Positions 45,440 through 55,330 are shown, numbered from the stretch's first letter. The stretch: 59,647 bases of DNA from VFJL01 sp037147395 (GCA_037147395.1 JBAWVG010000003.1:1-59647); one strand, 5' to 3'. The notes: generated by a model not told the origin, from the letters alone. Made by a program: numbers and translations.

Positions 45440-46879
45440 ATGACTCAATCTTTTGACGTAGCAGTGATAGGTGCGGGCCCCGGTGGTTACGTGGCTGCAA
45501 TCCGATGTGCGCAATTGGGCCTTAACACCATCTGCATTGATGAATGGAAAAACTCACAAGGCAAGGCCAGCCTAGGCGGGACCTGCCTCAATGTCGGTTG
45601 TATTCCTTCTAAGGCATTGTTGGAATCTTCAGAGAATTATGAACGTGCCACACATAAATTTGCTGCTCACGGCATTAAGTTAAAGGACTTGTCGATGGAT
45701 GTCCCGGTGATGATTGCGCGTAAGGACAAGATTGTTTCATCCTTTACTGGCGGCATCGCTATGCTGTTCCGGAAAAACAAGATTACTGCAATGCATGGTC
45801 GTGGGACATTGCTTAAGTCTAATAACGAGAGAGAGGTCTGGCAAGTTGAAGTCAAGAACGGAGATGAGGTTGAGGTTATCGAGGCGAAGCATGTCATCAT
45901 TGCTACCGGTTCGACTCCTCGGCTGTTACCTATGGCGCCGGTGGACAATGAACGTATCCTTGATAATGTGGGTGCGCTGGCGTTGACTGAGATACCCCAG
46001 CGATTGGGCGTGATTGGAGCCGGTGTAATCGGCCTGGAAATGGGTAGCGTATGGCGCAGATTAGGATCTGAAGTCACCATACTCGAATCACTACCAGTCT
46101 TCTTGTCCGCAGCTGATGAGCAGATAGCGAAGGAAGCGCAGAAAGTATTCACTAAAGAATTGGGATTATTAATACAGACCGGTATCAAAATTAGTGCGAT
46201 CAGGTCCAGTAAGGAGAGCATTACAGTCGAATACACCGATGCTCAGGGTGAGTTACTGAAGCTGGAAGTGGATAAGCTGATCGTCGCGGTCGGACGCATT
46301 CCCAATACCTCCGGCTTGGGTGCAGAGAATGTCGGACTAAAATTAGATGACCATGGACGCATTGAAGTGGATGGCCATTGCCGGACTAATCTATCGAATG
46401 TCTATGCTGTTGGTGACGTGGTGCGTGGACCTATGCTGGCACACAAGGCCTCTGAGGAGGGTTCCGCAGTAGCTGAAATTATTGCAGGGCAGGCTGGGCA
46501 TGTCGATCTTAATACCATTCCGTGGGTGATTTACACTTCCCCTGAAATCGCTTGGGTGGGAAAGAATGAACAGGAACTCAAGTCTGCAGGAGTTCAGTAT
46601 AAAGTTGGTCAGTTTCCATTCATGGCCAATGGCCGAGCACGTGCATTAGGTGAGACCAGTGGCTTTGTCAAAGTGATTGCAGATGCTGATACTGATCGCA
46701 TACTCGGTGTCCATATGATTGGGCCCTATGTCTCAGAGATGATTGCTGAGGCTGTAGTGGCGATGGAGTTTGCCGCCAGTAGTGAAGATATAGCCCGTAT
46801 CGTTCATGCTCATCCTTCGTTATCAGAAGTATTGCATGAGGCTGCATTGAGCGTAGACAAGAGGGCCTTGCATATCTGA
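45440..46879 (+). CDS. lpdA: Dihydrolipoamide dehydrogenase (E3)
   Basis: 479-residue FAD enzyme reoxidising the lipoyl groups with NAD+. FAD motif IGAGPGGYVAA (10-20), redox disulfide C49-x4-C54 in GGTCLNVGCIPSK, NAD motif GVIGAGVIGLEMGSVW, and the C-terminal HAHPSLSEVLHEAAL with the catalytic His-Glu pair. It closes the sdhC-to-lpdA TCA block, all on the plus strand. Confidence 0.96.
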   Translation: MTQSFDVAVIGAGPGGYVAAIRCAQLGLNTICIDEWKNSQGKASLGGTCLNVGCIPSKALLESSENYERATHKFAAHGIKLKDLSMDVPVMIARKDKIVSSFTGGIAMLFRKNKITAMHGRGTLLKSNNEREVWQVEVKNGDEVEVIEAKHVIIATGSTPRLLPMAPVDNERILDNVGALALTEIPQRLGVIGAGVIGLEMGSVWRRLGSEVTILESLPVFLSAADEQIAKEAQKVFTKELGLLIQTGIKISAIRSSKESITVEYTDAQGELLKLEVDKLIVAVGRIPNTSGLGAENVGLKLDDHGRIEVDGHCRTNLSNVYAVGDVVRGPMLAHKASEEGSAVAEIIAGQAGHVDLNTIPWVIYTSPEIAWVGKNEQELKSAGVQYKVGQFPFMANGRARALGETSGFVKVIADADTDRILGVHMIGPYVSEMIAEAVVAMEFAASSEDIARIVHAHPSLSEVLHEAALSVDKRALHI

Positions 46880-46939
46880 TTTAGATGCGATTCTCCTTAT
46901 GCTGACTATTCTAAGGGGATGAGTTGAGGGTGGTTCTGA

Positions 46940-47236
46940 TTAAGGTATGTCGCGATCACCAGACTCTTGCCATATACGAATCGCAATCACGATCACGATG
47001 ATTACCACTGGCAGGATAATATAGAAGCCGAGTGCATGACTTATTTCTTCATCATGACCATGCGGTGGAGTGGTACTGATGACCTTATATCCGTGAACTA
47101 AGCTGACCATGAATACCGCGAGTAGTCCTGAGATACGACGGTTTCGGATTAGTGTCCGACCGATCATCAGGTTGAGTAGGTGTGCGGCGTAGTAACCGAG
47201 GAAGTAGATCGCGGTATAGAAGATCAAAGCACCCAT
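46940..47236 (-). CDS. Small predicted membrane protein of unknown function
   Basis: 98 residues with two to three hydrophobic segments (about 2-22, 37-52 and 68-88). A His/Asp/Glu-rich loop PPHGHDEE lies between them, which could bind metal or face the periplasm. I do not recognise the family. It lies immediately downstream of tRNA-Ser on the same strand (42 bases) and may be co-transcribed with it. Confidence 0.6.
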   Translation of the reverse strand: MGALIFYTAIYFLGYYAAHLLNLMIGRTLIRNRRISGLLAVFMVSLVHGYKVISTTPPHGHDEEISHALGFYIILPVVIIVIVIAIRIWQESGDRDIP

Positions 47237-47278
47237 CAGAGTCTTTGGATTTTCCTAGTCATTTTTTGCAGTGGCAGT

Positions 47279-47370
47279 TGGCGGAGAGAGAGGGATTCGA
47301 ACCCTCGGTACGGTTGAAGCCGTACGCACGCTTTCCAGGCGTGTACCTTAAACCACTCGGCCATCTCTCC
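47279..47370 (-). tRNA. tRNA-Ser (anticodon GGA)
   Basis: Read on the minus strand: acceptor stem GGAGAGA / TCTCTCC, D-arm GCCGAGTGG, anticodon loop CTGGAAA with anticodon GGA, a long class II variable arm (TACGGCTTCAACCGTA), T-arm GAGGGTTCGAATCCCTC, discriminator G and encoded CCA (47279-47281). Decodes UCC/UCU. The long variable arm and G73 fit serine identity. Confidence 0.97.
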
Positions 47371-47505
47371 GATCAAAGGAATCCGGCTGACCGGAACCGA
47401 TAAGGCTGCAAAGGATAAACCAGAATAGGCTCGCCGGCAAATTATCGGGATGTTATTAATGCTTGGAGCTGGTGTTTGATTGCCTTGGCAGTAGTTGATC
47501 AACTG

Positions 47506-48465
47506 TTAGCTACTTGCTACCGAATGGTCTAGCCAATTTTCCAGCCCTAGGGAATTGAGGTCAATATCAATTCGTAGCAATTCATGAATCTTTTCCTGTG
47601 GCAGTTTGCAACCGTGTGCTGTCAGTCGTCGTAACAATAACGATCCAAGTTCTTTAACCAGCGTTGCATGCCTGTCAGGGTTATCGTTGGATATCCCTCT
47701 AGCGATTGATACATGGGCATCAATCAGCTCATGCATTTCGACAGCATGTTCCGGTAAGTGACTGATGCGGCCATAGTGAGTGAGGAAGGCATGCTCCGGT
47801 TTGTAACTAATCAGTCGATCCAGAGAGGCGTGTGCCGCAGTCGGGTCAAACTGCACAGGTGTAGTGGTTGGAAATACAAATTCCATTCCATCCACATCGA
47901 ACTCGCGGTAGGAGACGCCGAATGTGTCACCGGTAAAGAATGAGTGACTCTGCTCATCAAAGATACAGTAGTGATGGCGTGCATGGCCAGGGGTATCGAG
48001 AAATAGAAGAGACCTACCATTAAGATCGATGCGGAATTCATCTGGCGCTTCAATGATACGTCCTGCGTCTATTGGATGAATCTCGCCATACATGCGGCTA
48101 AATTCCATTGCACCATATACCGCTTTGGCACCTTCAATGAGTTTGGAGGGGTCAGCCATGTGGCGAGCGCCGCGTGGATGGACGACGAGCTTTGCATTGG
48201 GTAGGCATTGCATGAACTTACTTGCACCACCGGCATGATCGAGATGGATGTGAGTAAGAAAGACATAGCTTACATTTTCGGGTGCAAGATTCTTATGCTT
48301 TAAAGTTTCAATTACGCCAGGAACAGAAAACGCGGTTCCTGTGTCTACTAGCGCTATATCGTTACCTTCGACAATCATATGAATCGCAACCAATCCCTGA
48401 CGGTGGTACTGAGCATCAATAGTGCTAATCCCGTGGTTGTAGTCAATTATGCGTGGTAGGTCCAT
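47506..48465 (-). CDS. MBL-fold metallo-hydrolase
   Basis: 319 residues with the complete zinc-site set: H72-x-H74-x-D76-H77 in THIHLDHAGG, a His in TPGHARHH (about 160), Asp in FFTGDTFG (about 178) and His in LTHYG (about 230). The C-terminal 70 residues are helical. The substrate is unknown; glyoxalase-II-like or lactonase/thioesterase activity is possible. It begins 18 bases after the acs stop on the same strand, so a link with acetyl-CoA metabolism is suggested. Confidence 0.85.
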   Translation of the reverse strand: MDLPRIIDYNHGISTIDAQYHRQGLVAIHMIVEGNDIALVDTGTAFSVPGVIETLKHKNLAPENVSYVFLTHIHLDHAGGASKFMQCLPNAKLVVHPRGARHMADPSKLIEGAKAVYGAMEFSRMYGEIHPIDAGRIIEAPDEFRIDLNGRSLLFLDTPGHARHHYCIFDEQSHSFFTGDTFGVSYREFDVDGMEFVFPTTTPVQFDPTAAHASLDRLISYKPEHAFLTHYGRISHLPEHAVEMHELIDAHVSIARGISNDNPDRHATLVKELGSLLLRRLTAHGCKLPQEKIHELLRIDIDLNSLGLENWLDHSVASS

Positions 48466-48483
48466 GGCTCTTTGTTTGATTAA

Positions 48484-50457
48484 TTAGTTTATGGGTTGCC
48501 GCAATTGCTCAAGTATTGCCGGATTCTCTAGGGTGGAAGTATCCTGAGTGATTTCTTCTCCTCTGGCAATGGCACGCAACAGCCGGCGCATAATTTTTCC
48601 GGAGCGAGTTTTTGGCAAGTTATCACCGAAGCGAATCTCATCCGGCCTGGCAATCGGGCCAATTTCTTTAGCGACCCATTCACGTAATGATACGGAGATA
48701 TTGTGTGCATCTTCCCCATGAGGGTGGATGCCTTTGAGAACAACGAATGCAATGATAGCCTCACCCTTGATGTCGTGAGGCTTGCCGACCACCGCTGCCT
48801 CCGCCACAAGAGAATTCGACACCAGTGCCGATTCTATCTCCATGGTTCCCAAGCGATGACCGGAAACATTGAGGACATCATCGATACGGCCCATGATCCA
48901 GAAATAGCCATCCAGATCACGGCTGGCGGAATCGCCTGCAAGGTAATACTTGCCGCCTAAGTCTTGCGGAAAATAAGTTTTCTGGAAACGCTCAGGGTCG
49001 CCCCATAAGGTGCGAGCCAGTGAGGGAAATGGGCGCTTGATGACAAGGAATCCACCTTTTCCATTCTCCACTTCATGGCCTGTTTCATCCACGATGGTCG
49101 CCATGATGCCGGGTAATGGAAAGGTGCAGGAACCGGGTTTTAGAGGGACCGCGCCAGGCATTGGGGCGAGCATATGCGAGCCTGTTTCTGTTTGCCACCA
49201 AGTATCCACGATGGGACAGCGGGACTGACCCACGACGGTGTAATACCACATCCATGCTTCCGGATTAATGGGTTCACCGACCGATCCCAGTAATCGCAAT
49301 GACGATAGGTCATATTGTCCGGGTAAATCTGGACCTGACTTGATCAGCGAACGGATTGCGGTGGGGGCGGTATAGAAAGTAGTTGCTCTGTGGTCCTGGA
49401 TAATTTTCCAGAAACGACCTGCATCAGGATAAGTTGGGACTCCCTCGAATATAATCTGGGTGGCCCCCATTGCCAGAGGGCCATAAGCCACATAGCTGTG
49501 ACCGGTGACCCAACCTACATCGGCCGTACACCAGAAAATATCAGAGGGTTTGTAATCAAAAATCCATTTCATGCTGAGCATTGTGCCAAGCAAGTATCCC
49601 GCTGAAGAGTGCTGTACCCCCTTAGGTTTGCCGGTTGAGCCGGATGTGTAGAGGGTAAATAGTGGATGTTCTGCATTAACCCATTCGGGCTCACAGTTAC
49701 TGTCCTTGTCCTTGATGAGGTCGTGCCACCAGACGTCACGCGTGGTATGGCACTGAGCACCCATACCGGAGCGTTGATAGATCACCACGGATTTTACAGA
49801 GTCTGTCCCTCCCATGGAGAGGGCCTCATCTACGGCAGATTTCAGGGGGATAGTCTTGCCACCACGGATTTGTTCATCGGCGGAAATCACGGCGACTGCA
49901 CCGGCATCGATAATACGTTCATGCAAGCTTTTAGCGGAGAAGCCGCCAAACACTACCGAATGAATTGCACCGATCCGGGCGCAGGCCTGCATTGCTACGA
50001 CTGCTTCAATGCTCATTGGCATATAGATGATGACGCGATCACCCTTGCCAATCTCTAGAGATTTAAGACCATTGGCAAACTGACATACTCGGTGGTGAAG
50101 ATCCCTATAAGTGGATCGAGTGACTCTGCCATCATCTGCTTCAAAAATGATGGCAACCTTATCCGGTTGAGTAACGAGGTGCCGATCAAGGCAGTTGTAT
50201 GAGATATTCAGTTCACCATCGTCGAACCACTTGAAGAATGGGTGATTACGCTCGTCCAGTACGCGAGTGAATGGCTTGTGCCATAGAATCTGTTCCTTTG
50301 CTAATTTCCCCCAGAAACTCTCATAATCTCTTTCGGCCTCAGCGCATAATGCATGATAAGAAGCCAAACCGGCCAGATTGGATTGTTCAACAAATACTGC
50401 ACCTGGGGGGAAGGTCTCTTTTCCATGCAGAATAGATTTGATCTCTGGCATGTTCAT
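48484..50457 (-). CDS. acs: Acetyl-CoA synthetase
   Basis: Activates acetate with ATP and CoA. 657 residues, AMP-forming family. ATP loop TSGSTGKPKG, the acyl pocket with the tryptophan pair in DTWWQTETG (the Trp that restricts the pocket to acetate and differs in PrpE), and K621 in PKTRSGKIMRR, the lysine acetylated in regulated Acs enzymes. First gene of acs-MBL. Acetate specificity is inferred from the Trp; it is the only acyl-CoA synthetase near the prp genes, so some propionate activity is possible. Confidence 0.93.
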   Translation of the reverse strand: MNMPEIKSILHGKETFPPGAVFVEQSNLAGLASYHALCAEAERDYESFWGKLAKEQILWHKPFTRVLDERNHPFFKWFDDGELNISYNCLDRHLVTQPDKVAIIFEADDGRVTRSTYRDLHHRVCQFANGLKSLEIGKGDRVIIYMPMSIEAVVAMQACARIGAIHSVVFGGFSAKSLHERIIDAGAVAVISADEQIRGGKTIPLKSAVDEALSMGGTDSVKSVVIYQRSGMGAQCHTTRDVWWHDLIKDKDSNCEPEWVNAEHPLFTLYTSGSTGKPKGVQHSSAGYLLGTMLSMKWIFDYKPSDIFWCTADVGWVTGHSYVAYGPLAMGATQIIFEGVPTYPDAGRFWKIIQDHRATTFYTAPTAIRSLIKSGPDLPGQYDLSSLRLLGSVGEPINPEAWMWYYTVVGQSRCPIVDTWWQTETGSHMLAPMPGAVPLKPGSCTFPLPGIMATIVDETGHEVENGKGGFLVIKRPFPSLARTLWGDPERFQKTYFPQDLGGKYYLAGDSASRDLDGYFWIMGRIDDVLNVSGHRLGTMEIESALVSNSLVAEAAVVGKPHDIKGEAIIAFVVLKGIHPHGEDAHNISVSLREWVAKEIGPIARPDEIRFGDNLPKTRSGKIMRRLLRAIARGEEITQDTSTLENPAILEQLRQPIN

Positions 50458-50649
50458 TCTCCAGTATTGAGGTTTTGGACTGCTGGAATTGTATCACTCG
50501 TGACAACTGAATCAGATCCATCCCTCTGCGCTTTCGAATGGATTCAAGGGGCAGTTATTTCGAGCTACATTTGTAACTTGATTGGCACAAAAAGGGCTGC
50601 TTATGGGGGAGATAACGTTATCAGACAAGACGTTCTTATGAAGTATCTA

Positions 50650-50678
50650 TTTCATTAAGTATAAAAATTTGCTAGAAT
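50650..50678 (+). promoter_or_regulatory. Candidate promoter of the rimP-nusA-infB operon
   Basis: TAGAAT at 50673-50678 with 17 bases to a weak -35 (TTTCAT, 50650-50655). Transcription would begin about 50685, just upstream of the terminator-like hairpin. The rest of the gap back to acs (50458-50649) shows no gene. Confidence 0.5.
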
Positions 50679-50693
50679 GCGCACATAATTTTT

Positions 50694-50720
50694 ATGGGCT
50701 TGTTTGGCCCATTTTTTGTT
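50694..50720 (+). terminator. Leader terminator/attenuator ahead of rimP
   Basis: ATGGGC (50694-50699) pairs with GCCCAT (50707-50712) across a 7-base loop and runs into TTTTTGTTTGT. It lies between the probable transcription start and the rimP ATG, so it must be read through or regulated. Attenuator-type hairpins before rimP-nusA have been described in Gammaproteobacteria; NusA feedback is a reasonable idea here. Confidence 0.75.
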
Positions 50721-50732
50721 TGTAGCGAGGCT

Positions 50733-51161
50733 ATGGAGCTACATGAATTACTGGAATTGACCCTGTCTGGGATGGGTTATGAGCTGGTTGACGTGGAACG
50801 GTCGCCACGCGGTAAGCTATTACGGGTATTTATTGATAAGCCCAATGGCATTACTGTGGAGGACTGTTCGGCCATCAGTGACCACCTGGGTCGATTGTTT
50901 GCGGTTGAAAATATTGATTATGATCGACTGGAGATTTCCTCTCCAGGAATGGATCGACCATTGAAGAGGGCATCTGATTTTGTTCGTTTTACGGGAGAAT
51001 TGGCCAAATTGAAGTTACGTGTAGCGTTGCAGGGCCAGCGGAACTTCGTCGGAATCTTGCGTGGAGTAAGTGATGAAGTATTGAAGCTGGAAGTGGATGG
51101 AGCGATGCTTAATGTTGAATTGAGTAATCTTGAAAAAGCCCGTTTAGTTCCAAAATTGTAG
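50733..51161 (+). CDS. rimP: Ribosome maturation factor RimP
   Basis: 142-residue 30S assembly factor. The ATG at 50733 (GCGAGG upstream) gives the normal MELHELLE start; an in-frame ATG at 50694 lies inside the terminator hairpin and is not a credible start. Conserved sequences include LVDVERSPRGKLLRVFIDKPNGITVEDC and the EISSPGMDRPL motif. First gene of rimP-nusA-infB-rbfA-truB. Confidence 0.95.
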   Translation: MELHELLELTLSGMGYELVDVERSPRGKLLRVFIDKPNGITVEDCSAISDHLGRLFAVENIDYDRLEISSPGMDRPLKRASDFVRFTGELAKLKLRVALQGQRNFVGILRGVSDEVLKLEVDGAMLNVELSNLEKARLVPKL

Positions 51162-51188
51162 CTATCTAAGAATTCGGTCGGAGGTAGT

Positions 51189-52661
51189 ATGAGTCGCGAA
51201 GTTTTATTGTTGGTGGACGCGTTGGCGCGTGAGAAGAATGTTGAAAAAGACATTGTTTTTGCAGCACTCGAATTAGCGTTAGCATCTGCTACTAAAAAGC
51301 GTTTTCATGATGACGCCGAGGTGCGTGTGTCGATTGACCGTGAGACGGGCGATTACCAGTCTTTCCGTCGTTGGCAGATCATGACTGATGATACTGTTGA
51401 GGATCCTGCACGTCAGATCTCTATGACCGCGGCATCGCAGCTTGATGCTGGGCTCCAGTTAGGTGAGTTCGTCGAGGAGCCCCTCGAACCTGTAGAGGTT
51501 GGACGTATTGGTGCTCAAGCAGCCAAACAGGTTATATACCAAAAAATTAGGGATGCCGAACGCGAGCAGATTCTGAATGACTTCCTTGAGCGGAAGGAGT
51601 ACATGGTTAGCGGTACCATTAAACGCATGGAACGGGGTAATGCCATCATCGAGTCTGGCAGGGTTGAGGCCGTTTTGCCTCGAGACCAGACGATCCCTAA
51701 GGAGAACCTGCGAGTCGGTGACCGTGTTCGTGCTTACCTGTCTAAAGTTGATCGTACTGCTCGGGGCCCTCAATTGGTGTTATCACGGATTGCACCGGAA
51801 TTTTTGATGAAGCTGTTTGAGTTAGAGGTGCCAGAGATCGAGGAGGGATTGCTAGAAATTAAGGCTGCAGCGAGAGATCCGGGTTCTCGAGCGAAGATTG
51901 CAGTAAAGTCTAATGATCAACGTGTCGATCCGATTGGTACTTGCGTCGGTATGCGTGGATCTAGGGTTCAGGCAGTGACCGGTGAATTGGCCGGGGAACG
52001 GGTGGATATTATTCTCTGGTCGGACGATCCGGCCACCTTCGTCATTAATGCGCTTGCTCCTGCCGAAATCAGCAGCATCATGGTGGATGAGGAAAAACAC
52101 AGCATGGATATTGTGGTGGATGAGGATAATCTTGCTCAAGCCATTGGCAGAGGTGGTCAGAATGTTCGTCTTGCATCTGAACTGACCGGATGGGAGCTCA
52201 ATATCATGAGCGTGGACGAGTCGCAGGCGAAAAATGACGAAGAGTCCTCGGTCACTCGTCAGCTCTTTATGGATAAGCTTGATGTAGATGAGGAAGTTGC
52301 GGACATCCTGACACAGGAAGGCTTTACTAGTTTGGAAGAAGTGGCCTACGTACCAATTAATGAAATGTTGGAGATTGAATCATTTGATGAGCAGACTGTA
52401 ACTGAGCTTCGTAATCGGGCGCGGAATGTACTTCTAACCGAGGCCATTGTCAGTGAGGAAAAAGTAGGGCATATGGCAGAAGACCTGCTGTCACTGGAAG
52501 GGATGGACAGTCAGACTGCGCACGATTTGGCAGCTAAGGGTATAAAAACTCAAGAAGATCTGGCCGACTTGGCAGTGGATGACCTGGTGGAAATGATTAA
52601 CATAGATGCCGAACGAGCCAAGACGTTGATTATGGCAGCTCGTGCGCCGTGGTTTGCCTAA
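51189..52661 (+). CDS. nusA: Transcription elongation/termination factor NusA
   Basis: 490 residues: N-terminal RNA-polymerase-binding domain (1-130), S1 domain (about 135-200), two KH domains (about 205-345, with DPIGTCVGMRGSRVQAV and the second KH motif AIGRGGQNVRLASELTGW), then two C-terminal acidic helix-hairpin repeats (about 360-490) as in E. coli NusA. GGAGG precedes the ATG. Confidence 0.97.
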   Translation: MSREVLLLVDALAREKNVEKDIVFAALELALASATKKRFHDDAEVRVSIDRETGDYQSFRRWQIMTDDTVEDPARQISMTAASQLDAGLQLGEFVEEPLEPVEVGRIGAQAAKQVIYQKIRDAEREQILNDFLERKEYMVSGTIKRMERGNAIIESGRVEAVLPRDQTIPKENLRVGDRVRAYLSKVDRTARGPQLVLSRIAPEFLMKLFELEVPEIEEGLLEIKAAARDPGSRAKIAVKSNDQRVDPIGTCVGMRGSRVQAVTGELAGERVDIILWSDDPATFVINALAPAEISSIMVDEEKHSMDIVVDEDNLAQAIGRGGQNVRLASELTGWELNIMSVDESQAKNDEESSVTRQLFMDKLDVDEEVADILTQEGFTSLEEVAYVPINEMLEIESFDEQTVTELRNRARNVLLTEAIVSEEKVGHMAEDLLSLEGMDSQTAHDLAAKGIKTQEDLADLAVDDLVEMINIDAERAKTLIMAARAPWFA

Positions 52662-52702
52662 TCTTGGCAGATCGAGCATAGGATATTAAGGGCTACTAAT
52701 TA

Positions 52703-55297
52703 ATGGCGCAAATGAGTGTGGAACAATTTGCTAGTGAACTGGGACTGTTGCCAGCAGTATTGCTGGAGCAACTCCAGGCGGCTGGCGTCAGCAAAGAAAT
52801 TGCCAAGGATGGCCTGACCGAGAAGGATAAAAATCAGCTTCTGGATTACCTGCGTAAGGTCCATGGTGCAACAGAGGATAAAGGAAAGATTACTCTGACC
52901 CGTCGGCAGACAACAGAGATTAAAAAATCAGATAGCACTGGAAAGGCTCGAACTATCCAGGTAGAAGTTCGCAAGAAGCGTGTTTTTGTAAAGCGCGATC
53001 TGGTGGACGGTGTAGAAGCAGATAACGATGAGGCTATTGAGCCGGCAGTGCCGGTAGCGGTTGCACCGCCAGCTCCGGCAGCTCCAGCTTCGGTAGTGGA
53101 TGCCGCACAAAAAGAATTGCGTGCGGAAGAAGCAAAAAAACAAGCTGAGTTAATTGCGCGGCAGGTTGCGGAAATAAAGGAAAAGAAAGAACGCAACAAA
53201 CCGATCTTAGCTGAAGCCAAAGAAGCTGAACCGGTTACAGAAGCTGTTGCAGTTCTAGTTCCAACTGAGACGGCAACACCCGCGTCAACTCCAGCCGTAG
53301 TCGCAACAGAAGGGACACTGCATAAACCTGTCGTTAAGCCGGAAGATAAGGCTGCTAAGGCTGAGAAGAAAAAGAAACAGACTAAGCAGGTCATCTGGAA
53401 GGATGAGAGTTCAGAAAAGCGAGGACTTAAAACACGCGGCGATCTATCTGGAGGCAAAGGGTGGCGTACACGTAGAGATAAGCATAGCAAGGGCTCGAGT
53501 GAGGATCAGGGAAGTCATGCCTTCTCAGTGCCAACCGAGACGGTGGTGCATGAGGTGATGGTGCCTGAAACAATCTCTGTTGGAGCGCTGGCGCAAAAAA
53601 TGACGGTTAAGGCTGCTGAAGTCATTAAGACTCTGATGAAGATGGGTAATATGGTTACCATCAATCAGATGTTGGATCAGGAAACCGCCATGATTGTGGT
53701 GGAAGAGATGGGCCACGTGGCTAAGTATGCGGCTCTGGATAGCCCCGAGGCTTTCTTGGTGGATACTGAGCTCCCCACAACGGAGTATCAAACAGAACCA
53801 CGTGCTCCAGTAGTCACTGTAATGGGTCACGTCGATCATGGTAAGACCTCATTGCTGGATTACATCCGTCGCACACGCGTAGCGAGCGGTGAAGCAGGGG
53901 GCATCACTCAGCATATTGGCGCCTATCACGTTGAGACCGAACGAGGCATGATCACTTTCCTTGACACGCCTGGTCATGAAGCATTTACGGCAATGCGCGC
54001 TCGGGGCGCTAAGGTCACCGATCTGGTTGTGCTGGTGGTGGCAGCAGATGATGGCGTAATGCCCCAGACCATAGAGGCGGTTCATCACGCTAAGGCAGCC
54101 AAGGTGCCGATAGTGGTTGCGGTCAATAAGATAGATAAACCAGAGGCTAACTCGGAACGCATCAGGCAGGAGCTGGTAACGCAAGGTGTAGTGCCAGAAG
54201 ATTGGGGTGGAGACACCATGTTCATCGAGGTTTCAGCCAAGACTGGGCAAGGGATTGATGCGCTATTGGAGAGTGTCCTTCTCCAGGCTGAAGTGTTGGA
54301 ACTTAAAGCAGCGAAGGAAGCGCCCGCCAGGGGTATTGTAATCGAATCACGTTTGGACCGAGGACGAGGTCCGGTGGCAACGATCTTGGTGCAGTCCGGA
54401 ACCTTGAAACGAGGAGATATCCTGCTGGCAGGAGCCGTATTTGGTCGGGTACGGGCAATGTTAGACGAGAATGGTAAGCCAGTTGAGAAAGCAGGTCCTT
54501 CCATCCCTGTGGAGATTCAGGGTTTGTCAGAAGTGCCGGTGGCAGGGGAGTCTGTAGTCGTCATGGTTGACGAGCGTAAAGCACGAGAGATCGCTCTTTT
54601 CCGTCAGGGTAAGTTCCGCGATGTGAAGCTCGCCAGACAGCAGGCAGCCAAACTGGAAAACATATTCGAGCAGAAGGGTGATGTTAAGGTACTTGCCTTG
54701 ATCATCAAGGCCGATGTGCAAGGCTCCTACGAGGCGCTCACCCATGCATTGGATAAGCTGTCTACAGATGAAGTTAAAGTAAATATCATCCATAGCGGAG
54801 TGGGTGCTATTACCGAGTCCGACATCAACTTAGCACTCGCTTCCAAGGCCGTAGTAATTGGCTTCAATAGTCGTGCAGATACGGTTGCACGCAAACTGAT
54901 TAGTTCGACCGGTGTAGATGTACGCTACTACAGTATTATTTATGAGGCCGTTGACGAGATCAAAGCGGCCCTGTCAGGAATGATGGCACCAGAACGGAAG
55001 GAAAGCATTATCGGGCTCGTCGAAATCCGTCAGGTATTCCGTATTTCTAAAGTGGGTGCAGTGGCCGGTTGCTATGTACTTGAGGGTGTCATTAGACGTG
55101 GTTCATCAGTGCGTTTGATACGGAATGGGGAGCTCGTTCATACCGGTGAACTGGATTCATTAAAACGTTTTAAAGACGATGTGAAAGAGGTCAAAGGTAA
55201 TTTTGAATGTGGCCTATCATTAAAGAGCTTTAATGATATTGAAGTAGGTGACCAGTTAGAGGTTTATGAAATTATCGAAGTCGCCCGTAGCCTGTAA
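52703..55297 (+). CDS. infB: Translation initiation factor IF-2
   Basis: 864-residue GTPase that brings initiator tRNA to the ribosome. N-terminal IF2 subdomain (1-55), a long Ala/Lys/Glu/Pro-rich linker (about 95-270), second IF2_N domain (about 285-335), then the G domain with GHVDHGKTSLLD, DTPGHEAF and NKIDKPEAN (about 373-540) and the C-terminal barrels with the FRISKVGAVAGCYV segment. The linker's low complexity creates long antisense frames that are not genes. Confidence 0.97.
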   Translation: MAQMSVEQFASELGLLPAVLLEQLQAAGVSKEIAKDGLTEKDKNQLLDYLRKVHGATEDKGKITLTRRQTTEIKKSDSTGKARTIQVEVRKKRVFVKRDLVDGVEADNDEAIEPAVPVAVAPPAPAAPASVVDAAQKELRAEEAKKQAELIARQVAEIKEKKERNKPILAEAKEAEPVTEAVAVLVPTETATPASTPAVVATEGTLHKPVVKPEDKAAKAEKKKKQTKQVIWKDESSEKRGLKTRGDLSGGKGWRTRRDKHSKGSSEDQGSHAFSVPTETVVHEVMVPETISVGALAQKMTVKAAEVIKTLMKMGNMVTINQMLDQETAMIVVEEMGHVAKYAALDSPEAFLVDTELPTTEYQTEPRAPVVTVMGHVDHGKTSLLDYIRRTRVASGEAGGITQHIGAYHVETERGMITFLDTPGHEAFTAMRARGAKVTDLVVLVVAADDGVMPQTIEAVHHAKAAKVPIVVAVNKIDKPEANSERIRQELVTQGVVPEDWGGDTMFIEVSAKTGQGIDALLESVLLQAEVLELKAAKEAPARGIVIESRLDRGRGPVATILVQSGTLKRGDILLAGAVFGRVRAMLDENGKPVEKAGPSIPVEIQGLSEVPVAGESVVVMVDERKAREIALFRQGKFRDVKLARQQAAKLENIFEQKGDVKVLALIIKADVQGSYEALTHALDKLSTDEVKVNIIHSGVGAITESDINLALASKAVVIGFNSRADTVARKLISSTGVDVRYYSIIYEAVDEIKAALSGMMAPERKESIIGLVEIRQVFRISKVGAVAGCYVLEGVIRRGSSVRLIRNGELVHTGELDSLKRFKDDVKEVKGNFECGLSLKSFNDIEVGDQLEVYEIIEVARSL

Positions 55298-55330
55298 ATC
55301 AAGGTAAAGTTATCTTTGATACTATCTGAT

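Noticed and set aside
45667..46236. 189-codon minus-strand open frame opposite lpdA
   Set aside because: Antisense to a fully conserved gene, no domain and no initiation signal.
52846..53490. 214-codon minus-strand open frame opposite infB
   Set aside because: Lies over the Ala/Lys/Glu-rich linker of IF-2; low-complexity mirror sequence with no recognisable domain.
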